From NCBI GenBank assembly GCA_038533575.1, contig JBCAYL010000004.1, positions 172,846 to 236,845 on the forward strand: a stretch of 64,000 bases of DNA, written 5' to 3'. The stretch is from Pseudomonadota bacterium. Lineage in GTDB: Bacteria > Pseudomonadota > Alphaproteobacteria > Rhodobacterales > Rhodobacteraceae. A program made the position numbers and the translations under genes. Positions 42,009 through 51,029 of the stretch are shown here, piece by piece (position 1 is the stretch's first letter; each line of letters starts with the position of its first letter). Under the pieces are notes generated by a model. It saw only the letters and a program-made list of their open reading frames with translations, ran no database searches and was not told the DNA's origin.

Positions 42009-42500
42009 CTAGCGTACTTCGTCCGGGGCGACGCCCCAAAGGGCGGTCTTCGGGGCCCAGCCGCGATAGCCGCCCGCGCTGATGCGGCAATGGGAGACCT
42101 CGCAGGCCCCGAGCCGGGCGACGACACCGCGCTGCAGTTGCGCGACGACCTGCCCCTGGCTCTCCGGACGCGGGTATATCGCGAGAAGGTCATCTTCTAC
42201 GATCACCGTGCGCGTGCCGGACAAAAGCGAGTAATGGATCCACCCGCCCTGTCCGTCGCGATCTTCCACGCGGCGCCAATGCCCGTGCTCGGCGGTGATC
42301 TGGAGCGGCATGTCGCGACGCTTGAAGACCCAGTCGACCCGGTGGCTGAGCGAGGGCCCGCGGCGCACATTGGCCTCCACGGCCTTCATCGACACGAAGC
42401 GCGGGATGGGAAAGTTGGTCACCGGCCCCAGGCGCACGTCCTCGGCCACGCCCAGCGAAGGCACACTGAGAAGCAGCGCTGCAAGAAGCGGTTTCAACAT
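42009..42500 (-). CDS. Secreted protein with bacterial SH3-like domains
   Basis: The 163-residue protein has a signal peptide (to about residue 19, LGVAED). It then has two SH3_4-like segments: FVSMKAVEANVRRGPSLSHRVDWVFKRRDMPLQI with the RGPS motif, and GWIHYSLLSGTRTVIVEDDLLAIYPRPESQGQVVAQLQRG. It is likely periplasmic and may bind cell-wall components. It ends in GWAPKTALWGV. It is 38 nt upstream of the capsule-type gene on the same strand and may be co-transcribed. Confidence 0.87.
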   Translation of the reverse strand: MLKPLLAALLLSVPSLGVAEDVRLGPVTNFPIPRFVSMKAVEANVRRGPSLSHRVDWVFKRRDMPLQITAEHGHWRRVEDRDGQGGWIHYSLLSGTRTVIVEDDLLAIYPRPESQGQVVAQLQRGVVARLGACEVSHCRISAGGYRGWAPKTALWGVAPDEVR

Positions 42501-42598
42501 GCTCGGCCTCGTTGGGTGCCGTGGTTTCTTGTGCCCGCGGCGTTACGCGCTAACGTGCCAGAAACGCCCTGGCCGGGGAAGGGGAGGAAGACGCCGCC

Positions 42599-43585
42599 AT
42601 GCCATCGAAACGCTTGAGTGTTGTCGTGACGCGACGGTTGCCCGACGTGGTGGAAACGCGGCTCGCGGAGCTCTTCGACGTGCGGCTCAGGGAGACCGAC
42701 GAGCCCATGACCCGCGCGCAGCTCGTCGAGGCCATGAAAGAGGCGGACGTGCTCGTCCCCACGGTCACCGATACCATCGATGCGGGGCTCCTCGGGCAAG
42801 CGGGCGAGCGGCTCAAGCTCATCGCCAGCTACGGCAGCGGGGTCGATCACATCGACGTGGCGACGGCCCGGCAGCGGGGCATCCTCGTCTCCAACACCCC
42901 GGGCGTTGTCACCGACGATACCGCCGACATGGCCATGGCGCTGATGCTCGCTGTCACGCGCCGCATTCCGGAAGGGCTTAGCCTCATGCAGCAGGGCGAC
43001 TGGGAGGGATGGTCCCCCACCGCCATGCTCGGCGGACGCCTTGGCGGGCGCAGGCTCGGCATTCTGGGCATGGGGCGGATCGGTCAGGCGGTGGCCCGGC
43101 GCGCGGCGGCTTTCGGGATGCAGGTCCATTACCACAACCGCACGCGGTTGCGCCCGGAGGTCGAAGAGCCGCTCGAGGCCACCTATTGGGAGAGCCTCGA
43201 CCAGATGATCTCCCGCATGGATGTCATCAGCGTGAATTGCCCGCATACCCCCGCCACCTTCCATCTCATCAATGCGCGGCGGCTCAAGCTCATGAAGTCC
43301 TCGGCCGTTCTCGTGAACACGTCCCGCGGCGAGGTCATCGACGAGAACGCGCTGACACGGACGCTGCGCGCGGGCGAGATCGCGGGGGCGGGCCTCGATG
43401 TCTACGAGAAGGGGCAGGACATCAATCCGCGCCTGCGCGAGCTGCCCAATGTCGTGCTCCTCCCGCATATGGGCTCGGCCACCGTGGAGGGCCGGGCAGA
43501 GATGGGGGAGAAGGTCATCATCAACATCAAGACCTTCGATGACGGGCACCGCCCCCCGGATCTCGTGATCCCGGCCATGGTCTGA
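42599..43585 (+). CDS. D-glycerate dehydrogenase / hydroxypyruvate reductase (2-hydroxyacid dehydrogenase family)
   Basis: The 328-residue D-isomer-specific 2-hydroxyacid dehydrogenase has the NAD(P) motif LGILGMGRIGQAVARRA, VSNTPGVVTDDTADMA, VNTSRGEVIDENAL and the catalytic Arg-Glu-His region ending in LLPHMGSATVEGR. It matches GyaR/glyoxylate reductase-type enzymes that reduce glyoxylate or hydroxypyruvate to glycolate or glycerate. Glyoxylate is formed in the ethylmalonyl-CoA pathway, so a role there is possible but not shown. ATG 42599 has GGGGAGG upstream. Confidence 0.92.
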   Translation: MPSKRLSVVVTRRLPDVVETRLAELFDVRLRETDEPMTRAQLVEAMKEADVLVPTVTDTIDAGLLGQAGERLKLIASYGSGVDHIDVATARQRGILVSNTPGVVTDDTADMAMALMLAVTRRIPEGLSLMQQGDWEGWSPTAMLGGRLGGRRLGILGMGRIGQAVARRAAAFGMQVHYHNRTRLRPEVEEPLEATYWESLDQMISRMDVISVNCPHTPATFHLINARRLKLMKSSAVLVNTSRGEVIDENALTRTLRAGEIAGAGLDVYEKGQDINPRLRELPNVVLLPHMGSATVEGRAEMGEKVIINIKTFDDGHRPPDLVIPAMV

Positions 43586-43632
43586 GGCGCGCCGCGTTTG
43601 ACCCCTTTCGCGCCGCGGGCTAGGGCACGGAA

Positions 43633-44358
43633 ATGACCGTAGAGCTCTCAATCGTTGTGCCCATGAAGAACGAGGCTGAGAATGTCGGCCCGCTCGTGGA
43701 CGCCATCGAGGCCGCCTGCGCGGGCCAACGGTTCGAGATCCTTTTGGTCGACGACGGCTCTACCGACGGGACTGCGGAGGTCATCCGCGGATTACAGGAA
43801 ACGCGCCCCGCGCTCCGCCTGCTCCAACACGGAGTGTCGGCGGGTCAATCCGCGGCTGTGCATTCCGGCGTGACCGCGGCCAAGGCCCCCATCATCTGCA
43901 CGATGGACGGCGACGGGCAAAACCCGCCCTCGAACGTGCCCGCGCTCGTCGCGCCCTTCGCGGAGGGCGACCCGTCCCTCGGCCTCGTGGCGGGGCAACG
44001 CGTGGCGCGGCAGGACACGGTCTGGAAGCTCTGGGCCTCCAAAGCGGCCAACGTGCTGCGCGGCTGGCTCCTGAATGACGAGACCCGCGACACGGGCTGT
44101 GGCCTCAAGGCATTCCGGCGCGAGGCTTTCCTCGCGCTGCCCTATTTCGATCACATGCACCGCTACCTGCCCGCGCTCTTCAAGGCCCATGGCTGGCGCG
44201 TCGCTCACGTGGACGTCTCCCATGCCGCGCGTCTGGCGGGCACGTCGAACTACACCAATCTCGCCCGCGCGCTGGCCGGAGCCTACGATCTGATCGGCGT
44301 GGCCTGGCTCATCAAGCGGCGCAAGAAGGCCGCGCCCCTGCCGGAGAGCCGCGGCTGA
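43633..44358 (+). CDS. Family 2 glycosyltransferase (DPM/GtrB/ArnC-like)
   Basis: This 241-residue GT-A enzyme has the dolichyl/undecaprenyl-phosphate mannosyltransferase-like pattern ELSIVVPMKNEAENVGPLVDAI, EILLVDDGSTDGTAEVI, TMDGDGQNPPSNVP and the acceptor region GCGLKAFRREAFLAL. The catalytic DD and DxD (DGDG) are intact. It lacks large C-terminal membrane helices. It probably transfers a sugar to undecaprenyl phosphate. It is the first of three overlapping genes with LABN and GT39 proteins. Confidence 0.93.
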   Translation: MTVELSIVVPMKNEAENVGPLVDAIEAACAGQRFEILLVDDGSTDGTAEVIRGLQETRPALRLLQHGVSAGQSAAVHSGVTAAKAPIICTMDGDGQNPPSNVPALVAPFAEGDPSLGLVAGQRVARQDTVWKLWASKAANVLRGWLLNDETRDTGCGLKAFRREAFLALPYFDHMHRYLPALFKAHGWRVAHVDVSHAARLAGTSNYTNLARALAGAYDLIGVAWLIKRRKKAAPLPESRG

Positions 44359-44654
44359 TGCAGGCGATTCTCGAGTATTTCCGCATCGACACGGCGCGCG
44401 AGCTCTGGTGGCTCATCTTCGGGCTCGCGGCGCAGAGCATGTTCTTCATGCGCTTTCTCGTGCAGTGGGTGAGCTCGGAGCGGGCGCGGGCCTCGGTGAT
44501 GCCCCGCGCCTTCTGGTGGTTCTCGCTCTTGGGCGGCCTGATGCTTCTGGTCTACGGCTTTGCCCAGCGGGAGCCGATCATCATCATCGGGCAGGCCGTG
44601 GGGATCGTCATTTACCTCCGCAATCTCTGGTTCATCTATGTCGTCCGGCTCTGA
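44358..44654 (+). CDS. Lipid A biosynthesis N-terminal domain (LABN) protein
   Basis: This 98-residue membrane protein has three hydrophobic segments and the motif RFLVQWVSSERARASVMPRAFWWFSLLGGLMLLVYGFAQREPIIIIGQAVGIVIYLRNLWFI. It is the stand-alone PQ-loop-like LABN domain that in other proteins is fused to LpxB. It starts in the TGATG overlap with the GT2 gene and overlaps the GT39 gene by 17 nt. Its position between a lipid-sugar synthase and a lipid-sugar transferase suggests it may flip or escort the intermediate; that is inferred. Confidence 0.9.
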   Translation: MQAILEYFRIDTARELWWLIFGLAAQSMFFMRFLVQWVSSERARASVMPRAFWWFSLLGGLMLLVYGFAQREPIIIIGQAVGIVIYLRNLWFIYVVRL

Positions 44655-46050
44655 GGCGATCCGCGCATCCGTGATCTTCATCGCGCTGGTGACAGTTTGG
44701 CGCGTGGGGACGCTCTGGTTCAATGCCACCGACCTGTTCACCGACGAGGCGCAGTACTGGGCCTGGGGCAAGCATCTGGACTTGGGGTATTTCTCCAAAC
44801 CGCCCCTCATCGGCTGGCTCATCGGAGGGGTGACCGCGCTGACCGGGTCGGACACGGCCTTCGTGGTCCGGTTCCCTGCGCCGCTGCTCCATGGCCTCAC
44901 GGCGCTCCTCGTCATCTGGGCCGGGCGCGCCTTCGTCGACGGCTGGGTCGCGGCCTGGGCGGGGGCGCTCTATGCCTCAATGCCGCTCATCGCGGTGGGG
45001 TCGGCGCTCATGTCCACCGACACCGTGATGCTGCCCTTCTTTGCCTTGGCGCTGGGGCTTTACGGGCGGCTGGTCGAGGCGTCTTCGCTTGGGCGTGCTG
45101 CGGCGCTTGGCGCGGCGGTGGGCGCGGGGCTCCTAGCGAAATACGCGATGATCTACTTCGTGCTGGGCGCAGTGCTTGTCTGGCTGTTCCAACCTGTGCA
45201 GAGGATCCGGCTGCGCGAGGCGGGTCTTGCCACGCTCACAGCACTCGCGGTCTTCTCCCCCAACATCTGGTGGAACATCGCAAATGGCGGGCAGACCGTG
45301 CGGCACGTGCTGGAAGACAATGCCGACGTGGACGAGATCGACCCCATGCTCTCGGAGGGGGCGATCTTCCTAGCCGAGCAGGCGGGCATCTTCGGCCCGA
45401 TCCTTTTCTTGGCCCTCCTCGTCGCGGCCTTCCGCAGACCGCGAGGCGGGGAGCTGTCGCTCCTCCTCTTTTCGTTGCCAACCATCGGGGTCGTGACGGT
45501 GCAGGCCGTCCTGAGCGGGGCCTTGGCCAATTGGGCGGCAGCGGCCTATGTCGCCGCACCCATCGTGGCGGCCAGCGTGCTGCAAATGCGGCGGGGGCTC
45601 CTCGTGGCCTCGGCTCTCTACGGCGTTGGATTCGCCGTGGCGATCCCGCTCCTGATGATGTTTCCCGACGCTGTGCTGCGCACCAATGGGGAGCCTCTCG
45701 CCAACAGGTATCTGGGCCTCCATGCCGTCAGTGACATCGCCGCCGAGAAAGCGCGCGAGGCCGGCCTTTCCACAATCACGGCGCGGGAGCGCGGGCTGCT
45801 GGCCGATCTCACATATACGCTCCACGAAGAGGGCTTCGATGTCCGCGCCTGGGGAGACCCGGCTGTCGCGCCAAAGAGCTGGTATCACGCGGAATTTCTC
45901 GTCTCCCGGCCCACAGAGGGACCGGTGGCCTTTCTCGGGCACAGGGCCCCCGATTGTGCGGACCTTGCGCTTCTCGGGCCCGTCGATCCGGGCTTTGGCG
46001 ATTGGGCGGGGCGCGGGCTCAAACTTTGGCGGGTCGAAGCGGGCTGCTAG
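44638..46050 (+). CDS. Family 39/83-type membrane glycosyltransferase (ArnT-like)
   Basis: The 470-residue polytopic protein has the DE-containing first periplasmic loop (WFNATDLFTDEAQYWAWG...YFSKPPLIGWLIGG) that marks PMT/ArnT-type transferases using lipid-phosphate sugars. About ten membrane segments follow, with a small soluble tail. I chose the ATG at 44638 (MSSGSEAIRASVIF). It likely moves a sugar from undecaprenyl phosphate to lipid A or another envelope acceptor. The acceptor and sugar are unknown. Confidence 0.92.
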   Translation: MSSGSEAIRASVIFIALVTVWRVGTLWFNATDLFTDEAQYWAWGKHLDLGYFSKPPLIGWLIGGVTALTGSDTAFVVRFPAPLLHGLTALLVIWAGRAFVDGWVAAWAGALYASMPLIAVGSALMSTDTVMLPFFALALGLYGRLVEASSLGRAAALGAAVGAGLLAKYAMIYFVLGAVLVWLFQPVQRIRLREAGLATLTALAVFSPNIWWNIANGGQTVRHVLEDNADVDEIDPMLSEGAIFLAEQAGIFGPILFLALLVAAFRRPRGGELSLLLFSLPTIGVVTVQAVLSGALANWAAAAYVAAPIVAASVLQMRRGLLVASALYGVGFAVAIPLLMMFPDAVLRTNGEPLANRYLGLHAVSDIAAEKAREAGLSTITARERGLLADLTYTLHEEGFDVRAWGDPAVAPKSWYHAEFLVSRPTEGPVAFLGHRAPDCADLALLGPVDPGFGDWAGRGLKLWRVEAGC

Positions 46051-46058
46051 GCCGCCTC

Positions 46059-46083
46059 GGAACTTCGCGTCGGTCGAGCCGTT
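46059..46083 (+). promoter_or_regulatory. EcfG-type general stress promoter of csbD
   Basis: GGAAC at 46059-46063, a 16 nt spacer and CGTT at 46080-46083 match the consensus GGAAC-N16/17-CGTT of the alphaproteobacterial general-stress sigma factor EcfG. The csbD start lies 34 nt further. CsbD-type genes are commonly under general-stress control, which agrees. Confidence 0.8.
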
Positions 46084-46117
46084 GGTTTAGGGCAACAGCC
46101 TCGAAAGGAGCGACGAC

Positions 46118-46315
46118 ATGACTGCCGACGCATTCAAAGGCAAGTGGAAAGAAATGAAGGGCAAGCTGCGCACCGAATTCGGTGAGCTGACCGATGACGA
46201 GCTCGAAGCCGTCAAGGGTGATCGCGAGCAGCTCGAGGGCCTGATCCAGAAACGTTACGGCAAGGCCAAGGCCGAAGTTCGTGACATGATCGACGACCTC
46301 GCAAAGGCCGCCTAA
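46118..46315 (+). CDS. CsbD family stress protein
   Basis: The 65-residue protein MTADAFKGKWKEMKGKLRTE has the CsbD signature GKWKEMKGK, and is acidic-basic, hydrophilic and helical. CsbD proteins are induced by general stress; their molecular role is not known. GAAAGGAG lies 7 nt upstream. Downstream, 27 nt later, comes a DUF1328 gene, so the two form a small stress operon from the EcfG-like promoter. Confidence 0.9.
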   Translation: MTADAFKGKWKEMKGKLRTEFGELTDDELEAVKGDREQLEGLIQKRYGKAKAEVRDMIDDLAKAA

Positions 46316-46342
46316 GCATCGCAACCGATAAAGGAGGCAGCC

Positions 46343-46504
46343 ATGCTTGGTTGGTCCGCAACTTTCTTTGTCATCGCGATCGTCGCAGGGGTTTTCGGCT
46401 TCGCCGGGGTAGCTTCGGCCAGCACCGGCATCGCCCAGATCCTCTTCGTGCTCTTCCTCATTCTCGGGGGGCTCAGCCTCCTCAAGAGTGTGTTTGACCG
46501 CTAA
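46343..46504 (+). CDS. DUF1328 (YtjA-like) small membrane protein
   Basis: This 53-residue ORF starts at ATG 46343 after AAAGGAGG and stops at TAA 46502-46504. It has two hydrophobic segments: [20 protein letters not shown] and [18 protein letters not shown]. The sequence is typical of DUF1328 small membrane proteins. It is 27 nt behind csbD and shares its stress promoter. Function unknown; membrane stress is the usual guess. Confidence 0.9.
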   Translation: MLGWSATFFVIAIVAGVFGFAGVASASTGIAQILFVLFLILGGLSLLKSVFDR

Positions 46505-46507
46505 CGA

Positions 46508-47317
46508 TCAGCGATAGACTTGCGCCTCGCCGGGAAACTGGCGGGCGCGCACCTCATCTGCATAGGCCTTGACCGAGGCCTCTATCTGGGCACCCAAATC
46601 CCCGTAGACCTTGACGAATTTCGGGGCGCGTGGGCTGAGGCCCAGCATATCTTCCAGCACCAAAATCTGCCCGTCGCATTGCGCAGAGGCACCGATCCCG
46701 ATTGTGGGGATGGCGACTTGCTGCGTGATCTTTGCCGCCAGCGGTTCCACCATGCCCTCGAGGACGAGTGCGAAGGCGCCGGCCTCCGTCACCGCCTGCG
46801 CATCAGCCTCGTGGGCGGCCCATGTGTCCTCCTCGCGGCCCTGGGTCTTGAAGCCGCCCATGACATGGCTCGATTGCGGGGTGAGGCCGATATGAGCCAT
46901 GACGGGGATGCCCCGCTGGACAAGAAAGGTGATCGTCTCGGCCATGCGCGCGCCGCCTTCGAGCTTGACCGCGCCGCAGCCCGTCTCCTTCAGGATCTTC
47001 GCCGCGTTGCGGAAGGCGACCTCGGGGCTCTCCTCGTAGGTGCCGAAGGGCATGTCGACGACGATGAGCGCGCGGCTCGTGCCGCGCACCACCGCCTTGC
47101 CGTGCATGATCATGAGGTCGATGGGCACGCCCACGGTCGTCTCCATCCCGTGCATGACCATCCCGAGGCTGTCGCCCACGAGGATGAAATCGGCGTGCCC
47201 GTCCACGATGGCGGCCGTATGCGCGTGATAGGAGGTCAGCGAGACGATGGGATCGCCGCCCTTCATGGCGGTGATCTGGGGGCAGGTTTTGCGGCGCACA
47301 GGTTTCTGGGTGCTCAT
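46508..47317 (-). CDS. panB: 3-methyl-2-oxobutanoate hydroxymethyltransferase
   Basis: PanB makes ketopantoate from alpha-ketoisovalerate and methylene-tetrahydrofolate. The 269-residue TIM-barrel protein has the start [48 protein letters not shown]. It also has [32 protein letters not shown] and [23 protein letters not shown]. The start overlaps the panC stop by 4 nt (ATGA), so panC-panB is an operon. Confidence 0.97.
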   Translation of the reverse strand: MSTQKPVRRKTCPQITAMKGGDPIVSLTSYHAHTAAIVDGHADFILVGDSLGMVMHGMETTVGVPIDLMIMHGKAVVRGTSRALIVVDMPFGTYEESPEVAFRNAAKILKETGCGAVKLEGGARMAETITFLVQRGIPVMAHIGLTPQSSHVMGGFKTQGREEDTWAAHEADAQAVTEAGAFALVLEGMVEPLAAKITQQVAIPTIGIGASAQCDGQILVLEDMLGLSPRAPKFVKVYGDLGAQIEASVKAYADEVRARQFPGEAQVYR

Positions 47318-48174
47318 AACGCGTCCTTATCGGGGCCTATTACCCGGTTATCTATTAGCAGGATTTCACCGAAGCGCACGGAGAGGAGTATCACCGCGGG
47401 CCGCTCGAGGCGCCCGTAGAAGGGCGCGAGCGTGGCGGCGTCGCGGATGTCGATGGCGCGGATATCGGCGCGCGGCTCCCGGGCAATGTGCTCGCGCACG
47501 AGGGCGCGGAATTCCTCGGCGGTGAGGGGGTCGGTTTCGTGTCTTTCGGCGAGATCAAGAGCTCGGCTCAAGACGACACTGGCCGCGCGATCCTCTCGTG
47601 TCAGCCGCACGTTGCGCGAGGACATGGCGAGACCGTCCCTTTCGCGGATCGTGGGCAGGCCGATCACACGGATGGGCATGGCCATGTCGCGGACCATTTG
47701 CCGAATGATTGCAAGTTGTTGGTAGTCCTTTTGCCCGAAGACGGTGACGTCCGGCTCGAGGATGTGGAAGAGCTTGGAGACCACGGTCGTGACGCCCTGG
47801 AAATGCCCGGGCCGGACCTTGCCCTGCAGGATGTCCGACAGGCCCACCACAGTGACGACGGTGTCCGCGCCCTCGGGATACATGATCTCCGGCGCGGGCA
47901 GGAAGGCCGCTCTCACGCCCGCGGCGCGCAGCTTTTCCAGATCTCCCTCGATATCAGAGGGATAGGCGTCGAGGTCTTCTTTCTCGCCGAACTGTGTCGG
48001 GTTCACGAAGATCGAGACGCAGACTTCGTCCACGTGCCGCAGGCACTCGGCAATGAGGGCCATATGGCCGTCATGGAGAAAGCCCATCGTGAGCACGCAG
48101 CCCACGGACTGCCCCTGCGCCTTGAGCGCGCGGACATGGCCGCGCATGGCGTCGATATCGCTGTGGACGTCCAT
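47314..48174 (-). CDS. panC: Pantothenate synthetase
   Basis: PanC condenses pantoate and beta-alanine with ATP. The 286-residue protein (from ATG 48174) has the HIGH-type [49 protein letters not shown] and SSRNVRL. A GTG at 48195 with AGGGG upstream would add seven residues and is equally possible. It precedes panB. With coaBC it supplies coenzyme A synthesis. Confidence 0.96.
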   Translation of the reverse strand: MDVHSDIDAMRGHVRALKAQGQSVGCVLTMGFLHDGHMALIAECLRHVDEVCVSIFVNPTQFGEKEDLDAYPSDIEGDLEKLRAAGVRAAFLPAPEIMYPEGADTVVTVVGLSDILQGKVRPGHFQGVTTVVSKLFHILEPDVTVFGQKDYQQLAIIRQMVRDMAMPIRVIGLPTIRERDGLAMSSRNVRLTREDRAASVVLSRALDLAERHETDPLTAEEFRALVREHIAREPRADIRAIDIRDAATLAPFYGRLERPAVILLSVRFGEILLIDNRVIGPDKDAL

Positions 48175-48463
48175 GGCGCGGTTTGTGCGCGGCACGGGCC
48201 CCTAACGCAACCGTTGAGACTGCGTGCAGTGCGCTAGGGGTTGTGGAGCGGGGCGGAGCTTTTCCGAATTCTACCGAGGCGGACGCCATCGCGCCTCGAG
48301 AGCTCGCCTGCATGCACACAGGAACAACTCAAGCGAAGCGAGGCGCAATTCAGACAGCGCCGCGTGGCGGGGCGTCGCATTCGGGGCGTCAAACGTCGGC
48401 TGGCCTTGGCGGAATAGCGCCCGAGAGGGCATGATTTCGACCGAGAGAGAGGGAGTCGGGCCC

Positions 48464-50989
48464 ATGAAAACGCATGTCAAAGCTCTGGTGATCGGCGGCG
48501 GCGCCGTGGGGACATCCATCGCCTACCATCTGGGCAAGGCGGGCTGGGACACGATGCAGGTCGAGCGCGACGCGCTCACCGCGGGCTCCACGTGGCACGC
48601 GGCGGGGCTGCTGCCGTATTTCAACATGAGCTACGCCACGACCCATATCCACGACTACTCCATCAACTTCTACAAGACGCTGAAGGAGGAGACGGGGCAG
48701 GACCCGGGATTTTACGTGGTGGGCAATCTCCGCATGGCGCAGTCTCAGTCGCGGATGGACGAGTACATGCTCTATGCCTCCACCGCCGAGACATGCGGCG
48801 TGCCCTACGAATGGCTGACGCCCGCGCAGATCAAGGAGCGCTATCCGCTCGTCCGCACCGACGATCTCGTCGGCGCAATCTACCACCCGACGGATGGCTA
48901 CATAAATCCCGCCGATGTGACGAACGCCATGGCCGCGGGCGCGCGGCAGCTCGGCGTGAAGATCGAGCAGCGCTGGCAGGCCGATGCCTTCGAATGGACG
49001 GGCTCGGAGTGGCGCGTGACGCTCACTAAGATGGTGGAGAAGGGCGGCAACCTCGTGCAGAGCGAGGAGCAGGTCGTGGTGACCGCCGAACACGTGGTCA
49101 CGGCCTCCGGCAACCACGCCCCGCGCACGGCGCGCCTCCTCGGCCTCAAGACGCCCGCCATCGTCGTCGAGCATCAGTACATCGTCACGGAGCCCGATCC
49201 TGCCCTCGTGGAATGGCGCAAAACGAACCCCCAGCACCCGGTGCTGCGGGACGCCGACGCGAAGTGGTACGTGCGCGAAGAGCGTGGCGGCTGGATCCTC
49301 GGCCCCTACGAGGAAGGCGCGCCCGCCCGGTTCGAATACGGGGTGCCCGAAAGCTTCCGCGCCGATCTCTACCCCCTCGATCTGGAGCGGATCGAGGAGG
49401 AATACATGTCCATGATCCACCGCATCCCATCCTCGGAAGAGGTGGGTCTGAAGGACGACTATAACGGGCCCATTTGCTACACGCCCGACGGCAATCCGCT
49501 CATCGGCCCGGCGCCGGGGCTGCGCAACATGTGGCTGGCGGAGGGCTTCTCCTTCGGGATCACGGCGGCGGGTGGCGCGGGCCACTACCTCGCGCAGATG
49601 ATGGTGGAAGGCGAGGCGGAGATCGACATGGCCTCCCTCGATCCCAAGCGCTACGGCCAGGATTGGATGACGACGGAGTACGCCGCCCGGAAAAACGAGG
49701 AATGCTATTCCCACGTCTACATCCTCCACCACCCCGACGAGGAGCGGGAGGCCTGCCGCCCGCTTCGCACCAACCCCGCCTATGACCGGCAAAAGGCGCT
49801 CGGCGCGCAGTTCGGCTGCGTGAACGGCTGGGAGCGACCGAACTACTACGGGCCTCAGGACGCGCCCTCGCATTTCGACCACGACGCGCGGAGCTTCCGG
49901 CGCGGCGGCTGGTGGGAGTATGCGCGTGCCGAGGCCGAGGCGATCCGCGCGGGGGTGGGGCTCATCGATGCCTCCGCCTTCGCCAAGCATTCGGTGAAGG
50001 GGCGCGATGCAACCGAGTTCCTCGATTGGTTCACGACGAACAAGCTCCCCAAGGTCGGCCGCATCAACCTGACCTATGCGCTCACCTCCGCGGGCACCAC
50101 GCGCTCTGAATACACGATCGTGCGTATGGGCGAGAACGATTACTACCTCGTGAGCGCCGGCGGCTGGGCAGCTTACGATCAGGACTACCTGATCAAAGCG
50201 GCGGAAGATTTCTGCGCCGGTGGCAAATCCGTCATGGTCTCTGACGTGACCTCCAGATACGGCGTCTTCGCCATCGCCGGGCCGCGCTCTCGCGACGTTC
50301 TACAAAAGCTCGTCCGCGACCCCGAGCCCGAGACCGCGCTTTCCAACAAGCGCTTCCCTTGGCTCTCGGCGCGCAACATTGAGCTGAAAATGTGCCCGGT
50401 GACGGCGGTGCGCGTGGCCTATACCGGCGAGCTGGGCTGGGAGCTGCACCACCCGATGGAGATGCAGAATTACCTCTGGGATCAGCTCATGGAGGCGGGA
50501 GCGGAGTTTGGCCTCGCGCCCGTGGGCGCGCGGGCGCAGAACTGGCTGCGGCAGGAGAAGTCTTACCGCGCCTTCGGCACGGAGCTTGGCCGTGATGCCA
50601 CGCCGCTCGAGGCCGGGCTCGACCGTTTCGTCGATCTCTCGAAGGAGTTCCACGGCAAGGAGGCCATGGTGGCCAAGGGCGTTCGCTCGCTCTGCGTTAC
50701 GCTCAAGATCGACGGGCCCGAGGATGCCGATCCCTGGGGCCGCGAGGCACTCTATCACGGCGAAGAGCGGGTGGGGCGGCTCACCTCGGGGGGATATTCC
50801 GTCCACTTCGGGCAGTCTATCGGCATGGGCTACGTGCGGCCCGATCTCGCGAAGGCGGGCACGAAGCTCCGCGTGAAGATGTTCGACCGGCTCTGGGACG
50901 CGGAGATCACTGAGGACAGCCCCTATGACCCGCAAAACGCCACGATCCGTGTCGATGCCGGGGCGCCGATGCTGAAGGCCGCCGAGTAG
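48464..50989 (+). CDS. GcvT-family FAD-dependent oxidoreductase (dimethylglycine/sarcosine dehydrogenase-like)
   Basis: The 841-residue protein combines an N-terminal FAD-binding amine oxidase domain (ALVIGGGAVGTSIAYHLGKAGWD) with a C-terminal aminomethyltransferase-type GcvT domain. The C-terminal half includes GLIDASAFAKHSVKGRDATEFLDW, AYTGELGWELHHPME and GRLTSGGYSVHFGQSIGMGYV. This architecture oxidatively demethylates N-methylated glycines with transfer of C1 to tetrahydrofolate. I chose the ATG at 48464; an ATG at 48431 would add 11 residues. The exact substrate is open; Roseobacters use glycine betaine, dimethylglycine and sarcosine widely. Confidence 0.9.
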   Translation: MKTHVKALVIGGGAVGTSIAYHLGKAGWDTMQVERDALTAGSTWHAAGLLPYFNMSYATTHIHDYSINFYKTLKEETGQDPGFYVVGNLRMAQSQSRMDEYMLYASTAETCGVPYEWLTPAQIKERYPLVRTDDLVGAIYHPTDGYINPADVTNAMAAGARQLGVKIEQRWQADAFEWTGSEWRVTLTKMVEKGGNLVQSEEQVVVTAEHVVTASGNHAPRTARLLGLKTPAIVVEHQYIVTEPDPALVEWRKTNPQHPVLRDADAKWYVREERGGWILGPYEEGAPARFEYGVPESFRADLYPLDLERIEEEYMSMIHRIPSSEEVGLKDDYNGPICYTPDGNPLIGPAPGLRNMWLAEGFSFGITAAGGAGHYLAQMMVEGEAEIDMASLDPKRYGQDWMTTEYAARKNEECYSHVYILHHPDEEREACRPLRTNPAYDRQKALGAQFGCVNGWERPNYYGPQDAPSHFDHDARSFRRGGWWEYARAEAEAIRAGVGLIDASAFAKHSVKGRDATEFLDWFTTNKLPKVGRINLTYALTSAGTTRSEYTIVRMGENDYYLVSAGGWAAYDQDYLIKAAEDFCAGGKSVMVSDVTSRYGVFAIAGPRSRDVLQKLVRDPEPETALSNKRFPWLSARNIELKMCPVTAVRVAYTGELGWELHHPMEMQNYLWDQLMEAGAEFGLAPVGARAQNWLRQEKSYRAFGTELGRDATPLEAGLDRFVDLSKEFHGKEAMVAKGVRSLCVTLKIDGPEDADPWGREALYHGEERVGRLTSGGYSVHFGQSIGMGYVRPDLAKAGTKLRVKMFDRLWDAEITEDSPYDPQNATIRVDAGAPMLKAAE

Positions 50990-51029
50990 TCACCTGCCAC
51001 GGGCCGCTCATTGCCGCGCGGCGCGGGCG

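Noticed and set aside
48291-48346. GCGCCTCG...CGAGGCGC inverted repeat in the leader of the GcvT-family gene, considered as a glycine riboswitch
   Set aside because: The conserved glycine-riboswitch core elements are absent, the arms are 40 nt apart, and part of the stem is simple GC-rich sequence.
48389-49990. Minus-strand ORF (533 aa) opposite the GcvT-family gene
   Set aside because: Same reason: composition typical of antisense frames, and the plus-strand gene is clear.
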